A DNA stretch of 64,000 nt from Streptomyces pacificus (GCF_011766325.1 NZ_BLLG01000003.1:1-64000), one strand, 5' to 3'; counted from the first letter of the stretch, positions 1 to 8,479 are shown. The notes: generated from the letters alone by a model not told the origin. Made by a program: numbers and translations.

Positions 1-105
1 TGGCGGGGCCTGGCAACCCGCTACGACAAGACCGCCACCAGCTACCTTGCCGGACTCCACCTACGCGGTGCCATGATCTGGATCCGCAGCCTCCGACCGA
101 CATGA
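1..105 (+). pseudogene. IS5-family transposase, C-terminal fragment (cut by window start)
   Basis: Frame 1 reads from base 1 to a TGA at 103-105. The peptide contains RYDKTATSYLAGLH and ends in MIWIRSLRPT, which I recognise as the usual C-terminal end of Streptomyces IS5-type transposases. Only about 34 residues are visible and the rest lies outside the window, so it may be the end of an intact element or a fragment. A second transposase fragment overlaps its end, which favours a remnant. Confidence 0.6.
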
Positions 106-221
106 TCCGAACCTGGAACAGGCCCTACATCTCCACCGTCCGCAAGCACGGCATCAATCCCCTCACCGCCCTACGCGACCTCTTCGCCGGACGGCCATGG
201 ATGCTGCCCGCAACCAGCTGA
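102..221 (+). pseudogene. IS66-like transposase C-terminal remnant
   Basis: An ATG at 102 opens a 39-residue reading frame containing YISTVRKHGINPLTALRD and ending LFAGRPWMLPATS. This matches the C-terminal pattern of IS66-type transposases (STxRKHGxNxLxALRD followed by xGxPWxPP). The catalytic core is absent, so this is a fragment. Its start overlaps the stop of the preceding IS5-type fragment, suggesting nested or recombined insertions. No gene is apparent from 222 to 452. Confidence 0.5.
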
Positions 222-455
222 AATCCCTAAACAGTCACGCCTACGGGGCATCGCAAGGAGAAGTTCGAGGTTCTTCCGAGCGTCACGCTGGACGGTGAAG
301 GCTGGGAGCCAGTAGCCGCTCGGTCGGGGCATGGACGGACCGTGATACATGGGTGCGCATTGAGAGGTGAGGGCTCGGCAAGATCGGTGTTCAGGGCGGA
401 ACGGCACCGAGTGCGCCGCACCTCCGCGCTTGCCGCGGCCAGCGAAGTCACCTAA

Positions 456-474
456 GAGCGCGTCTTACGTGGCG
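456..474. repeat. Left terminal inverted repeat of the IS5 element
   Basis: This 19-bp end starts GAGCGCGTCT and is matched by the complement at the right end with a single T/C difference. It is preceded by TAA, the target duplication. Confidence 0.85.
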
Positions 475-1282
475 GGTTGGGTCAGCTTCTTGTAGCAGGT
501 CAGTGCGGCTGCGAGTCCGAGGAAGCCGAGAAAGTGCGAGCCCTTCCGCTCGTACCGGACGGTGAGGCGGCGGTAGCCGAAGAGCCAGGAGATCGACCGT
601 TCGATCTTCCAGCGGTGCCGGCCAAGTCGCTCGCTGGACTCGATGCCCGGGCGGGCGATGCGCGGGACGATGCCGCGGCTGCGCAGCCACCTCAGGTGCT
701 CGGTGGAGTGGTAGGCCTTGTCCGCGCGGAGCTTGCTGGGTCGGCGTCGGCGCGGCCCACGCCGCGACCGGATCGCGGGTATGCCCAGGACCAGCGGCAG
801 CAGAGCCTGGCTGTCATGGACGTTCGCCCCGGACACACCCAGCGCTAGAGGTAATCCCTGGGCGTCGGACAGGACGTGCAGCTTGCTGCCCTTCTTGCCC
901 CGGTCGACCGGATTGCGCCCGGTCAGCGATCCCCCCTTTTCGCGCGCACCGAGGCCGCATCCACGATCGCCGAGGTCCAGTCCACTTCACCGCGGGCACC
1001 GAGTTCGTCCAGGACCGCCCCATGCAACCGTCTCCAGAGCCCAGCCTCGGTCCAGGCGGAGAACCGGCGGTGCGCCGTAGCGGGAGACACCTCGAATGTC
1101 TCGGGAAGATGCCGCCATGCGCACCCGCTGGTCAGCACGTACACCACAGCGGTGAACACGGCCCGCTCGTCGCACGGGGCGGTCCCACCGCCCTGCGGAC
1201 GTGACGCGAAAGGCGGAAGCAACGGAGCAACCAGTGTCCAGAGTTCGTCAGGAACCAACCGCTGTGACAGACCGACACCCAT
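465..1282 (-). CDS. IS5-family DDE transposase made by -1 ribosomal frameshift
   Basis: The first frame (1282 to 923) gives the N-terminal half starting MGVGLSQRLVPDELW, with the usual helix-turn-helix region and the first catalytic Asp in the block IVDAASVRAK. It ends just after a run AAAAGGGGGG on the minus strand (940 to 931). A -1 slip there reads on as GGSLTGRNPVDRG into the second frame, which ends at 465. That half carries the second catalytic Asp (LRADKAYHS) and the catalytic Glu (RWKIERSISW). Frameshifting at an A/G run is the normal expression mode in this IS subgroup. The fused product would be about 272 residues, a normal length. Confidence 0.85.
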
Positions 1283-1310
1283 GGCCAGGCATCATGCCGC
1301 ATCCAACTCA

Positions 1311-1329
1311 CGCCACGTGAGACGCGCTC
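1311..1329. repeat. Right terminal inverted repeat of the IS5 element
   Basis: This 19-bp end is the inverse partner of 456-474 and is followed by TAA at 1330-1332. Confidence 0.85.
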
Positions 1330-1352
1330 TAAGTCCGGGGGCACTGAAACGG

Positions 1353-2330
1353 CTATCGGCGGGTGGTCTCCTGCTCGATGGCGGTGGCGACGGCGGGCCA
1401 CGGTACGGGAAGCGCCGTGATCGTTGTCCAATACCGATGTGATGCCCGAACCGCGGCGTTTACCCCAAGGCGGACAGACTCGGGGGCTAGGGTGCCAAGG
1501 ACCCGACGGGTCACCCCACCCGCGCCCCGAGCAGCGGGCATGATGCCGTTGCCGATCAGCAGCGTTGCCGTGCGGAGTGCGTCCAAGGTGGAAGCCGGCG
1601 CGGCTCCGGCGAGAGAGCCGAAGATCAGTTCATCCCAGCTCTGGAGCGTTCGGGCCCAAGCTAACCGCTCAAGGCCCGTGCCGAGATCAACGGCCATGCA
1701 CTGAGGGTTCTCGATGTTCCAGAGGAGCACGATGTCGCCGAGTGTGAGGTCCAGGTGGCGGAACCTGAGTGTTACCCCGGCCACCTGCCGGCGGTGCCAG
1801 ACCTTGATCCGACCGTAGAGGCTTATGTGTCGGGCGTGGAAGCCGAGTCGTGAGAGGACGTAGAGCCAGTCGTCCAGGACGGCGGCGTACTCGTCGATGC
1901 CCTGGATCGGTTGCACGCGCGACACGTTGACGAAGGAGGTCAGGTAGCCGTCGAGGAGATCCCCTTGGTGGTCTCGCTCGCCAGTGAATCGGACTACCGG
2001 CTGCGGTAGGAATCCACTGCGGTAGGTCATAGGGCGGCCGTCTTTGAGAAGGGGATCGAGCGCCTGTACCGCCGAGATGGCCAGTTCGGTTTCGCGTCCC
2101 CAGCGGAGCGGGATGCATGCGTCGCGAGGAACGCCCCGGGCAGCGAAGGCGTCCTCCAAGGTCGTTAGGAGCCCGGCCCACGATGGTGATCGGCGAGGCG
2201 GCGCATATGGTGAGCCTCGATGGCGATGAAGGACCTCAAGGTCTGTGCCGTCGATCGCGAACTCCCAGCCTGACCCGAGCACTTGGCGGAGTGCAGTCGC
2301 TATCTGATGCGCGGGTGGACCGGTCAGCAT
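1353..2330 (-). CDS. Alanyl-tRNA synthetase core-like protein, last gene of the SerRS operon
   Basis: A 325-aa protein without an obvious single-domain match. The middle and C-terminal parts resemble the class II core of alanyl-tRNA synthetase: QPVVRFTGERDHQGD fits the motif-2 region of AlaRS, and VDLGTGLERLAWA is close to the AlaRS motif VDTGMGLERL. It is far shorter than AlaRS (about 880 aa) and lacks the editing and C-terminal domains, so it is unlikely to charge tRNA(Ala) as a housekeeping enzyme. Its ATG overlaps the stop of the upstream glycosyltransferase (TGATG), so it is translationally coupled. It might activate or transfer an amino acid in the pathway encoded here; that role is inference. 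Confidence 0.6.
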   Translation of the reverse strand: MLTGPPAHQIATALRQVLGSGWEFAIDGTDLEVLHRHRGSPYAPPRRSPSWAGLLTTLEDAFAARGVPRDACIPLRWGRETELAISAVQALDPLLKDGRPMTYRSGFLPQPVVRFTGERDHQGDLLDGYLTSFVNVSRVQPIQGIDEYAAVLDDWLYVLSRLGFHARHISLYGRIKVWHRRQVAGVTLRFRHLDLTLGDIVLLWNIENPQCMAVDLGTGLERLAWARTLQSWDELIFGSLAGAAPASTLDALRTATLLIGNGIMPAARGAGGVTRRVLGTLAPESVRLGVNAAVRASHRYWTTITALPVPWPAVATAIEQETTRR

Positions 2331-3346
2331 CAGCGTGCCGCCATGGCCTCGAAGTGTCGCGTTGGAGCAAAGCGGTGTTGGCCTACGGCTTGGACCTCGG
2401 AGTGATCCAGTACGGTAGCGCGCTCGATGGCCTCAGCGAGAGCCTGGGACGCTGTCTCGTCGTCCGCGTCGGGTGGGACGACTGTCGTCACGCCCGTGCG
2501 TTCGCAGAGTGCGGCGTGGGCGCAGGTTCCCTCCCGCCAGGTCAGGGCGGCCATGGGCGTTCCCGCCCGCAGGGACTCGCCGAAGACGGCAGCCCCCGCC
2601 TCCACGTACGTGCGCTCGTACGTGTAGACGAACACGGACGCGTCACGGATGGCGGCCGTCTTGGCGGGGCCGCCGAGCTCGCCGACCCACTCCACGTTGT
2701 CTGCGGAGAAGATCTTTTCGTGGCTGCGTACGTAGTCCTCATTGAAGACGGGGCCGACGATGCGGATACGGCGACCGAGTATCTGAGCTGCCCTCACCGC
2801 GAGGTGGGGAGCCTTCTCCTCGTGTACGCGGCCGAGCCACACCAGGTCTCGCCCCTTGGCGGCCGGCGGCTCCTCCTCGTTGAGCCCGAGGTGGACAGCC
2901 AGTTCCGGAATGGGCTGGTGGGCCGCGTAGCGCTCGATCATTTCGGGCGAGTAGCAGTAGAGCCGCGACAGCTTGCCGTCGAATGCGGATTCGGTGTGCT
3001 GGAACACCGGGGAGTGCTGGAACGTGGCTACGTCGCAGTCCAGTTGGCTCCAGGTCCGCACCCAGGCAGGCAGCGACGGATACTCGTGGCCGACGATCAG
3101 GAGGTCATAGCCAGCGGCTTCGAGGTCGCGCTCGGCCAGCGAGCCCGCGGTGACATCTTCGAGGCGAATCGGCTTGCGGACCCATTCGGCTTCCAGCTCC
3201 GGGAGCCATCCCGGGCCCAGGAGGTGTACGTCGGCGCCTGCGGCTCGGGCGCCTACTGCGACCGCCCAAAGCCATCGTTCGATCCCGCCGTATCCGGCAG
3301 GGGGAAAAGCGTAGCTACCAGGAAAGTCGCAGACGCCGACGAGCAC
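2330..3346 (-). CDS. Glycosyltransferase, GT4-like (GT-B fold)
   Basis: A 338-aa protein starting MLVGVCDFPGSYAFPPAGYG. The N-terminus has the glycine-rich acceptor-side loop typical of GT4 enzymes (PPxxYGGIER). A C-terminal nucleotide-sugar domain begins at WLGRVHEEKAPHLAV and includes the E-x7-E-like stretch AGAAVFGESLRAGTPM. No signal peptide or membrane segment is seen, so it should act in the cytoplasm. Its ATG overlaps the stop of the seryl-tRNA synthetase gene, which places it in the same transcript. It would be expected to add a sugar to the product of the pathway; donor and acceptor cannot be told from sequence. Confidence 0.8.
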   Translation of the reverse strand: MLVGVCDFPGSYAFPPAGYGGIERWLWAVAVGARAAGADVHLLGPGWLPELEAEWVRKPIRLEDVTAGSLAERDLEAAGYDLLIVGHEYPSLPAWVRTWSQLDCDVATFQHSPVFQHTESAFDGKLSRLYCYSPEMIERYAAHQPIPELAVHLGLNEEEPPAAKGRDLVWLGRVHEEKAPHLAVRAAQILGRRIRIVGPVFNEDYVRSHEKIFSADNVEWVGELGGPAKTAAIRDASVFVYTYERTYVEAGAAVFGESLRAGTPMAALTWREGTCAHAALCERTGVTTVVPPDADDETASQALAEAIERATVLDHSEVQAVGQHRFAPTRHFEAMAAR

Positions 3347-4638
3347 TATGCCTCCGGTGTTCCGTCCGCCGAGATACGGCGGAAGCCGAGGTACGGGACG
3401 AGTGATTCAGGCAGGACGATCGAGCCGTCCTGTTGCTGGCACTGTTCGAGCAGCGCGGCCAGGGTGCGGCCGATCGGAAGGCCCGAGCCGTTGAGTGTGG
3501 CGACCAGCCTTGGCTTTCCGTCCGCGCCGCGGGTGCGGATGTTCGCGCGGCGCGCTTGGAAGGTGCCGAAGTTGGAGACCGACGAGATCTCGCGGTAGGT
3601 GTTCTGGCTGGGCAGCCACACCTCCAGGTCGTAGGTGAGCTGGGCGGAGAAGCCCGTGTCGCCGGCGGCCAGCTTGATCACGCGGTAGGCGAGGCCCAGC
3701 TCCTTCAGGCACGCCTCGGCGTGGCTGATCATCGCCTCCAGCTCGGCATCGGCATCCTCGGGGTCGCAGATCCGCACCATCTCCACCTTGGTGAACTGGT
3801 GCTGGCGGATGAGCCCCCGGGTGTCACGGCCGTACGAGCCGGCCTCCGAGCGGAAGCACGGCGTCTGGGCGGTGAGGGCGAGGGGCAGCTCAGAGGGCGG
3901 GATGATCTCGTCGGCGTAGAGGTTGGTGAGCGGGACCTCGGCGGTTGGGATCAGGAACAGTTCGCGATCCGCGACGCCGGTCTTGAACAGGTCCTCCTCG
4001 AACTTCGGCAGCTGGCCCGTGCCGGTCATCGTCTTGCGGGTGACCAGGAACGGGACTGAGTGCTCGACGTAGCCGTGTCGGCGCGTGTGAAGGTTGAGGA
4101 AGAGCGTGGCGAGCGCCCGCTCAAGGGCCGCCCCCGCCCCGCGAGAGACGGCGAAACGCGGGCCCGAGAGCTTCGTCGCCCGAGCGAAGTCGAGGACGCC
4201 GGTGGCCTCGCCAAGATCGACGTGGTCCTTCGGTTCGAAGGAGAAGGTGGGCGGAGTCCCCACTCGACGGACCTCGACCGCGAACTCCTCGGAGTCGCCA
4301 TCCGGAGCCCTGTCATCGGGGAGGTTCGGGATGGTGAGCAGGAGGTTCCGAAGCTCGTCCTGGACCTTCTCCTGATCGGCTTCGATGTCGCGGATCTCGT
4401 CCTTGATCTCGCGGGCCCGCTCCTTCAGCTTGGAGATGTCCCCGCCCTGCTTCGCGGTCTCCTGGACCTCCTTGGCCACGCGCTTGGACTCCGCCCGCAG
4501 CTCGTCAGCCACGCGGATGCTCTGGTTCCGCCGGGCCTGAAGGTCCTCCAGGACGGACAGCTCCAGGGAGTAACCGCGGCGAGCGAGTCGTCGTACCGCT
4601 TCGGCCCCCATATCGATCAGGGCGCGAGCATCATGCAT
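3346..4638 (-). CDS. serS: Seryl-tRNA synthetase, accessory paralogue
   Basis: A full-length 430-aa seryl-tRNA synthetase. The N-terminus has the long antiparallel coiled-coil arm (about residues 30-105, rich in Lys/Glu). The class II core shows motif 2 (CFRSEAGSYGRDTRGL) and motif 3 (NGSGLPIGRTLAALLE). Nothing essential appears to be missing, so it should activate serine and charge tRNA(Ser). Streptomyces carry a housekeeping serS elsewhere; placement inside an operon with kinases, a SAM synthetase and a glycosyltransferase points to a second copy. Such copies can supply seryl-tRNA to a biosynthetic pathway (as VlmL does in valanimycin synthesis) or give self-resistance to a SerRS inhibitor. 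Which applies here is open. Confidence 0.9.
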   Translation of the reverse strand: MHDARALIDMGAEAVRRLARRGYSLELSVLEDLQARRNQSIRVADELRAESKRVAKEVQETAKQGGDISKLKERAREIKDEIRDIEADQEKVQDELRNLLLTIPNLPDDRAPDGDSEEFAVEVRRVGTPPTFSFEPKDHVDLGEATGVLDFARATKLSGPRFAVSRGAGAALERALATLFLNLHTRRHGYVEHSVPFLVTRKTMTGTGQLPKFEEDLFKTGVADRELFLIPTAEVPLTNLYADEIIPPSELPLALTAQTPCFRSEAGSYGRDTRGLIRQHQFTKVEMVRICDPEDADAELEAMISHAEACLKELGLAYRVIKLAAGDTGFSAQLTYDLEVWLPSQNTYREISSVSNFGTFQARRANIRTRGADGKPRLVATLNGSGLPIGRTLAALLEQCQQQDGSIVLPESLVPYLGFRRISADGTPEA

Positions 4639-4711
4639 GGCTGGGGTCCTTCTTCTCCGGAAAGTGAGCTACTGCTCCGACGGTAGCAACTGCCGACGCG
4701 GCGTCGCCCCG

Positions 4712-5341
4712 CTATATCGCTGCGTCACTCCTCTCTTCTGGATCTCGGCGAGGTTCCATCTCAAGATCAGTCAGGAGCTCTGCGATCCAGCCGCTCAGCA
4801 CGCCGTCCGGAACGTCGAGCGGCTGGACGCAGGGGGCTTCCGGGAAGAACAAGGGCATGGCCTCACCCTCGGAACGGTCCCGGTGCCAAAAGAGGACAGA
4901 GAGGAGCAAGCCGTGACCTATGAGGAGGCGTGGGCCGGGGAGGTTCAGGCAGTCCTCCACCCCCAGGAGCATCCGGCGAATGCCTTCTCGTTGTGACTCC
5001 GTGGCTCCCGGCGGACGCTGCCATGCCCCGTGGTGATCGAGCCAGCCGCCGTAGTCAAGGAATGGCCCACCCTCGAATTCGCCGTAGTCGAGTTCATTCA
5101 GCCGGGGCTCGACGACGAGCTTCGCGGAGGGCACCCCCGTGAGCAGGAGAGCGGTCTGCTGAGCCCGTGGGAACCCACTGGCCACCCACGTCCGCATGCT
5201 GTGCAGTGGTAGGACGGTCCAGGCCCGCTGACAGGACCGAACGCCCTCTTCGCTGAGCTGGACGGAGACGGTCGGGTCCCCATTGACCAGGTACTTCGTG
5301 CTGTACTCCGTCTGACCGTGACGGAGGAGGAACGTCTTCAT
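4712..5341 (-). CDS. Histidine phosphatase family protein (phosphoglycerate mutase-like)
   Basis: A 209-aa protein starting MKTFLLRHGQTEYS, with the RHG catalytic motif at residues 7-9 (His8 forms the phospho-enzyme) and the second conserved His in LLIGHGLLLSVL. Arg and Glu of the family pocket are present in SGFPRAQQTA and NELDYGEFEG. The family removes phosphate from small molecules. The start overlaps the stop of the APH(6)-like gene (ATGA). A phosphatase beside two kinases suggests phosphorylation and dephosphorylation of an intermediate, perhaps for self-protection, as in aminoglycoside-type pathways; that is inference. Confidence 0.85.
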   Translation of the reverse strand: MKTFLLRHGQTEYSTKYLVNGDPTVSVQLSEEGVRSCQRAWTVLPLHSMRTWVASGFPRAQQTALLLTGVPSAKLVVEPRLNELDYGEFEGGPFLDYGGWLDHHGAWQRPPGATESQREGIRRMLLGVEDCLNLPGPRLLIGHGLLLSVLFWHRDRSEGEAMPLFFPEAPCVQPLDVPDGVLSGWIAELLTDLEMEPRRDPEERSDAAI

Positions 5342-6264
5342 ACGTCGCCTCTCGCTTCTCGGGCGGACAGGAAGGAGAGCACCTCCGCCATCTGCGGTGC
5401 GCGCGGATCACCGGTGTCCACGTAGTAGAGGAGGCCGTCTACGGACAACAACCGGCACCACGGAGCGATCACCGGGACAGGAATGCGGGAGATCCTGGCC
5501 GCTGTCGCGAGTCGCTGGCTCGTTTCTCGGCCGAGCTCGTAGTAGACGGTCCAGAAGGCCCAGTCGAAGGCGGCGTCGCCCACCATGGGTACGGGATCGA
5601 TCAGACGCGGATGGCCCTTGATGTCGAACGGCACGTTCTCCCGATACAGATCCCCGTGCAGCACAGTGGATCGCCCCGGGTCTTCATGGAGCCCGGCGAG
5701 CGCTTGAACCTCGTCGTCCACGAGTGACCGCCAGGGCCCAAGATCGAGATTCAGCGCCCGCTTCTCGATCCGCGGTAGCACCTCACAGCGAAGGTAGTCG
5801 CTGAGAAGGGGGAGGCTGACAGTGCTCGGTCTCGATCGGCCCCGAAGGTGCAGGCCGTGGAGGGCGCCAGCCACCATCTGCGTCTCCCGCACCCGCCAGT
5901 CCGAGCCTCCGGGGCGCCCTCCGATCATTTCGAGAAGTGCCACCGCCTGATCGTCGGCAGTCTCTATGACATCGACGGTCATCCCGCCGGCCCAAAGTCG
6001 GAGTGCCTGAATCTCATTGCGATAGCGAGCGGGATCGACCCAAGCCTTGAGGAGCCGCGGACGCTCGTCGAGATCGCTGGCTGTGGCGATCACGGAGGCG
6101 TGTCCAGCGTCGTGGTAGCCCTCCAGCGAGAGGCTCCAGCGATCCGCCACCTGCCCCAGAACGCTGGGTACGGCGTCGAGCCACCCCTCCGCCTTCGGCC
6201 CGTAGTGCGCGATCAATCGCTGTCGGCATCCTGCGGGAACGTCGCCGAGCGTCCGCGTAGTCAT
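5338..6264 (-). CDS. Aminoglycoside/hydroxyurea phosphotransferase, APH(6)-like
   Basis: A 308-aa kinase-fold protein. I chose the ATG at 6264, which overlaps the stop of the SAM synthetase gene (TGATG), rather than the longer Arg-rich N-terminus. Features are LLKAWVDPARYRNEIQAL (ATP-binding Lys region with the helix Glu), the catalytic loop VLHGDLYRENVPFD, and the metal-binding segment LIDPVPMVGDAAFDWAFW. These match the streptomycin 6-kinase type (PF04655) more than the general APH family. It should phosphorylate a hydroxyl on a small cytoplasmic substrate. Neighbours suggest a pathway intermediate or resistance role. Confidence 0.8.
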   Translation of the reverse strand: MTTRTLGDVPAGCRQRLIAHYGPKAEGWLDAVPSVLGQVADRWSLSLEGYHDAGHASVIATASDLDERPRLLKAWVDPARYRNEIQALRLWAGGMTVDVIETADDQAVALLEMIGGRPGGSDWRVRETQMVAGALHGLHLRGRSRPSTVSLPLLSDYLRCEVLPRIEKRALNLDLGPWRSLVDDEVQALAGLHEDPGRSTVLHGDLYRENVPFDIKGHPRLIDPVPMVGDAAFDWAFWTVYYELGRETSQRLATAARISRIPVPVIAPWCRLLSVDGLLYYVDTGDPRAPQMAEVLSFLSAREARGDV

Positions 6265-7514
6265 CAGCTCAGCACGATCCCCTCTTGAACGAGCTCGTCG
6301 GTGAGGGCCGGGAACTCCTCCAGCGCCTCGGTGACGAGCGCTTGCACCTTGTCGATCTCGGCCTCTTGTGCGGCGAGACGAATCAGAACCCGCCACGGCT
6401 GATCGAGCCTCTGCCCCGTGGTGCTCACCAGGTGCACTTCCGCGTGTTCGCCAGTGGCTTCGTGGAGTCGCCGCGCCAGCCGGAGAGCGGCGATGTTGTA
6501 GAGCTTGCCGACGTGGTAGACCGGGTTCTTGCCGCTCGCCCCCTCCAGGTTCATCGGGCGGAGGGGCGTGATGAGACCGTTGACGCGGTTGCCTCGGCCG
6601 ACAACGCCCTCGTCGCCGGACTCGATCGAGCTGCCGGTGTAGGTCAGGTAGAGCTCATCCTTCTCGGGCACGTCGCGAGCGTTGAGGCGGAAGTCCGCGT
6701 CCGCACCGGGTAGATGGATGCCGGCGAGGCGGTGGCATTCGGCGAGAACGGCCTCGGTGTTGCGAACGTACTCCGCTCGACTCGCGACATGGCGCGACTT
6801 CTGAGGTACGCACAACACGATGTCCGCGTGCTGCCCATCCCAATAGCCCATGAGCTTCACGTCGGAGCCGCACCAGGCATGGGCCCGCGTGAAGTCGCTC
6901 TGTCCGGAGAAGTGGTCCACGAGATCGCGAACGAAGGTCTCGAAGGGGTTCTCTGGAGCCCAACCCGTCCCGAGAGAAGTGTCGTTCGAGAGGCGCACCC
7001 GACGCTCACGGAGGTCGTCTATGGAGCGGGGGTTGAACCAGCGGGTTCGGTCCGGAACGTCGTCGCCGGTGAGGACAGCGCCGGGACTTGAGTTGCTCGT
7101 GATGTTGAAGGCGATGTCGAGGTGATCCGAGACCTCTGGCAGCCGTTCGGCGAAGAATGCCCTGACCTCCGCTTCGACGATCTCCGTAACGGGGATCGAT
7201 TCGCCACCGCACTGAGGCGCGGCTCGGCCGTTGACGAGAACGCGCACCAGAGAGCTCATCTTGGCGCCGCCGTAGCGGACTTCGCTCGCCCCGCCGAGGA
7301 GGGCGAGCTTGTCGAAGTTGTGGTGGAGCACGGCGCCGAAGTGCTGCACGGTGTACTGGCTGTACGCCCGGGACAGCCGCTCGGCGAGGTGGTCGGCGAG
7401 GGTGTCCGGGTGGCCGAGGCCCTTCCGCTCGACGATGGTGGTCGCGTCGGGTCGGGGCGCTCCGGCCTCGATCACTATGCGGCTGTTGCCGACGGTCGCG
7501 CTGGTTCGGTGCAT
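6264..7514 (-). CDS. S-adenosylmethionine synthetase, archaeal type (PF01941)
   Basis: A 416-aa methionine adenosyltransferase of the archaeal class, not the bacterial MetK class. Signatures are VERKGLGHPDTLADHLAE near the N-terminus and TGSSIESGDEGVVGRGNRVN followed by GLITPLRPMNLEG and GKNPVYHVGKLYN. I chose the ATG at 7514 because GAGGAG lies 6 nt upstream; an in-frame start at 7589 is possible. It would make SAM from methionine and ATP. Because Streptomyces have a housekeeping MetK, an additional archaeal-type enzyme in an operon suggests dedicated SAM supply or use of a methionine or ATP analogue. No SAM-dependent enzyme lies in the same operon. Confidence 0.9.
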   Translation of the reverse strand: MHRTSATVGNSRIVIEAGAPRPDATTIVERKGLGHPDTLADHLAERLSRAYSQYTVQHFGAVLHHNFDKLALLGGASEVRYGGAKMSSLVRVLVNGRAAPQCGGESIPVTEIVEAEVRAFFAERLPEVSDHLDIAFNITSNSSPGAVLTGDDVPDRTRWFNPRSIDDLRERRVRLSNDTSLGTGWAPENPFETFVRDLVDHFSGQSDFTRAHAWCGSDVKLMGYWDGQHADIVLCVPQKSRHVASRAEYVRNTEAVLAECHRLAGIHLPGADADFRLNARDVPEKDELYLTYTGSSIESGDEGVVGRGNRVNGLITPLRPMNLEGASGKNPVYHVGKLYNIAALRLARRLHEATGEHAEVHLVSTTGQRLDQPWRVLIRLAAQEAEIDKVQALVTEALEEFPALTDELVQEGIVLS

Positions 7515-7585
7515 GGCGTACTCCTCGCAGAGCTGGAAGGGGTGTGCGGGGAACTCGTCTGGCCGGTCGGCCGGACGAACCAAGA

Positions 7586-8479
7586 TCATCGCGGGACGCC
7601 TGCAGTCCGCAAGCGCGTGACAAGTCGGGCGAGTTGCTCATAAGCCGCCACGGGATCGTCTTCCGCAGCAAGTTGGTGGAGGTCACGCGCCGGAACGAGG
7701 TGGATGTCTCCGGAGCGCCGTCGATCGAGCCACAGGGCAAGGCGCCAAGCCAATGCCGCGCCCGTAGCTCCGAGTTGGCTGATGATGCCGATGGGCACTC
7801 GGCGAGGCGTGACGGACGTGTAGATTAAGTCGCGTATGACGTGGAAGGTCGCGTCGGCCTGATCGCTCACGGCAGGGCCCCGCCCGCTGGCCTCCCAATC
7901 GACTATGTGGAGACGGCTTCCGTCGATCAGCAGGTGCTCCGGCTTGAGGTCGCCGTGCAGGTAGACCGTGGGAAGTTCGTCGTAGGGCTCAAGGGCAGCC
8001 TCCAGGTCATGCCACCACGGAAGTTTCCGGCAGCGGCTGGAGAACTGGTCGAGAAGGAAACCGCGGTTGGAACCCGGGGGTTCGCCCTGCCACCGCCAAC
8101 CTGGGCCGGTGTGGGCTCCGTCGATCTCGCGGTGGACCTGACGAGTCGCCGCGATGGCGTGCCGAACGAAGTCCTGGACCTCTCGGACGGTGCGGATCGA
8201 GCAGGGCCTCCCTGACACGGTCCCAAAGACGGTCCATGCGTGGTCGTCGTGCTCGCCCGTCGCCATGACGGGCGGAACGGACAGGCCCCACTCCACAGCG
8301 ATCTGAAGCGCAACCAGCTCCCGACGCCTTCTCTCGTGCGGGGCGATGTTGCGGTAAATCTTGAGTATCGAACTCCCGTCGAGGGCCCATCGCGTGATCG
8401 CGTTGGGCCTCACGATGGCCGTTCCGTAGCTTCCGAGCTGGAGGTCGTTGGTGCCGGCCTGTAATGCGCTACTCGCCAT
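7586..8479 (-). CDS. Phosphotransferase, APH family, first gene of the operon
   Basis: A 297-aa kinase-fold protein (PF01636). It carries ILKIYRNIAPHERRRREL (ATP-site Lys and following Glu), the catalytic loop YLHGDLKPEHLLID and the metal-binding Asp in LHIVDWEASGRG. The family phosphorylates small alcohols or antibiotics in the cytoplasm. It leads the minus-strand operon that runs to 1353 and is divergent from the regulator at 8604. The next gene starts 71 bp downstream, the largest gap in the operon besides the one before serS. The sequence differs clearly from the APH(6)-like protein, so the two kinases are probably not redundant. Confidence 0.8.
   Translation of the reverse strand: MASSALQAGTNDLQLGSYGTAIVRPNAITRWALDGSSILKIYRNIAPHERRRRELVALQIAVEWGLSVPPVMATGEHDDHAWTVFGTVSGRPCSIRTVREVQDFVRHAIAATRQVHREIDGAHTGPGWRWQGEPPGSNRGFLLDQFSSRCRKLPWWHDLEAALEPYDELPTVYLHGDLKPEHLLIDGSRLHIVDWEASGRGPAVSDQADATFHVIRDLIYTSVTPRRVPIGIISQLGATGAALAWRLALWLDRRRSGDIHLVPARDLHQLAAEDDPVAAYEQLARLVTRLRTAGVPR

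Larger units (their letters stand above)
456..1329 (-). mobile_element. IS5-family insertion sequence, 874 bp, complete
   Basis: The element is bounded by 19-bp terminal inverted repeats (456-474 and 1311-1329) that differ at one position. It is flanked by direct repeats TAA (453-455 and 1330-1332), a target duplication of the TNA kind used by part of the IS5 family. It contains one transposase coding region on the minus strand, split over two frames joined by a -1 frameshift. Length, ends and gene layout fit the IS427-type subgroup. It lies about 20 bp beyond the stop of the operon at 1353 and does not damage it. The intact ends and near-identical repeats suggest a fairly recent insertion. 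Confidence 0.85.

Noticed and set aside
2117..3598. A 493-aa plus-strand frame opposite the glycosyltransferase
   Set aside because: Antisense shadow; the minus-strand frame has clear GT4 motifs and coupled starts.
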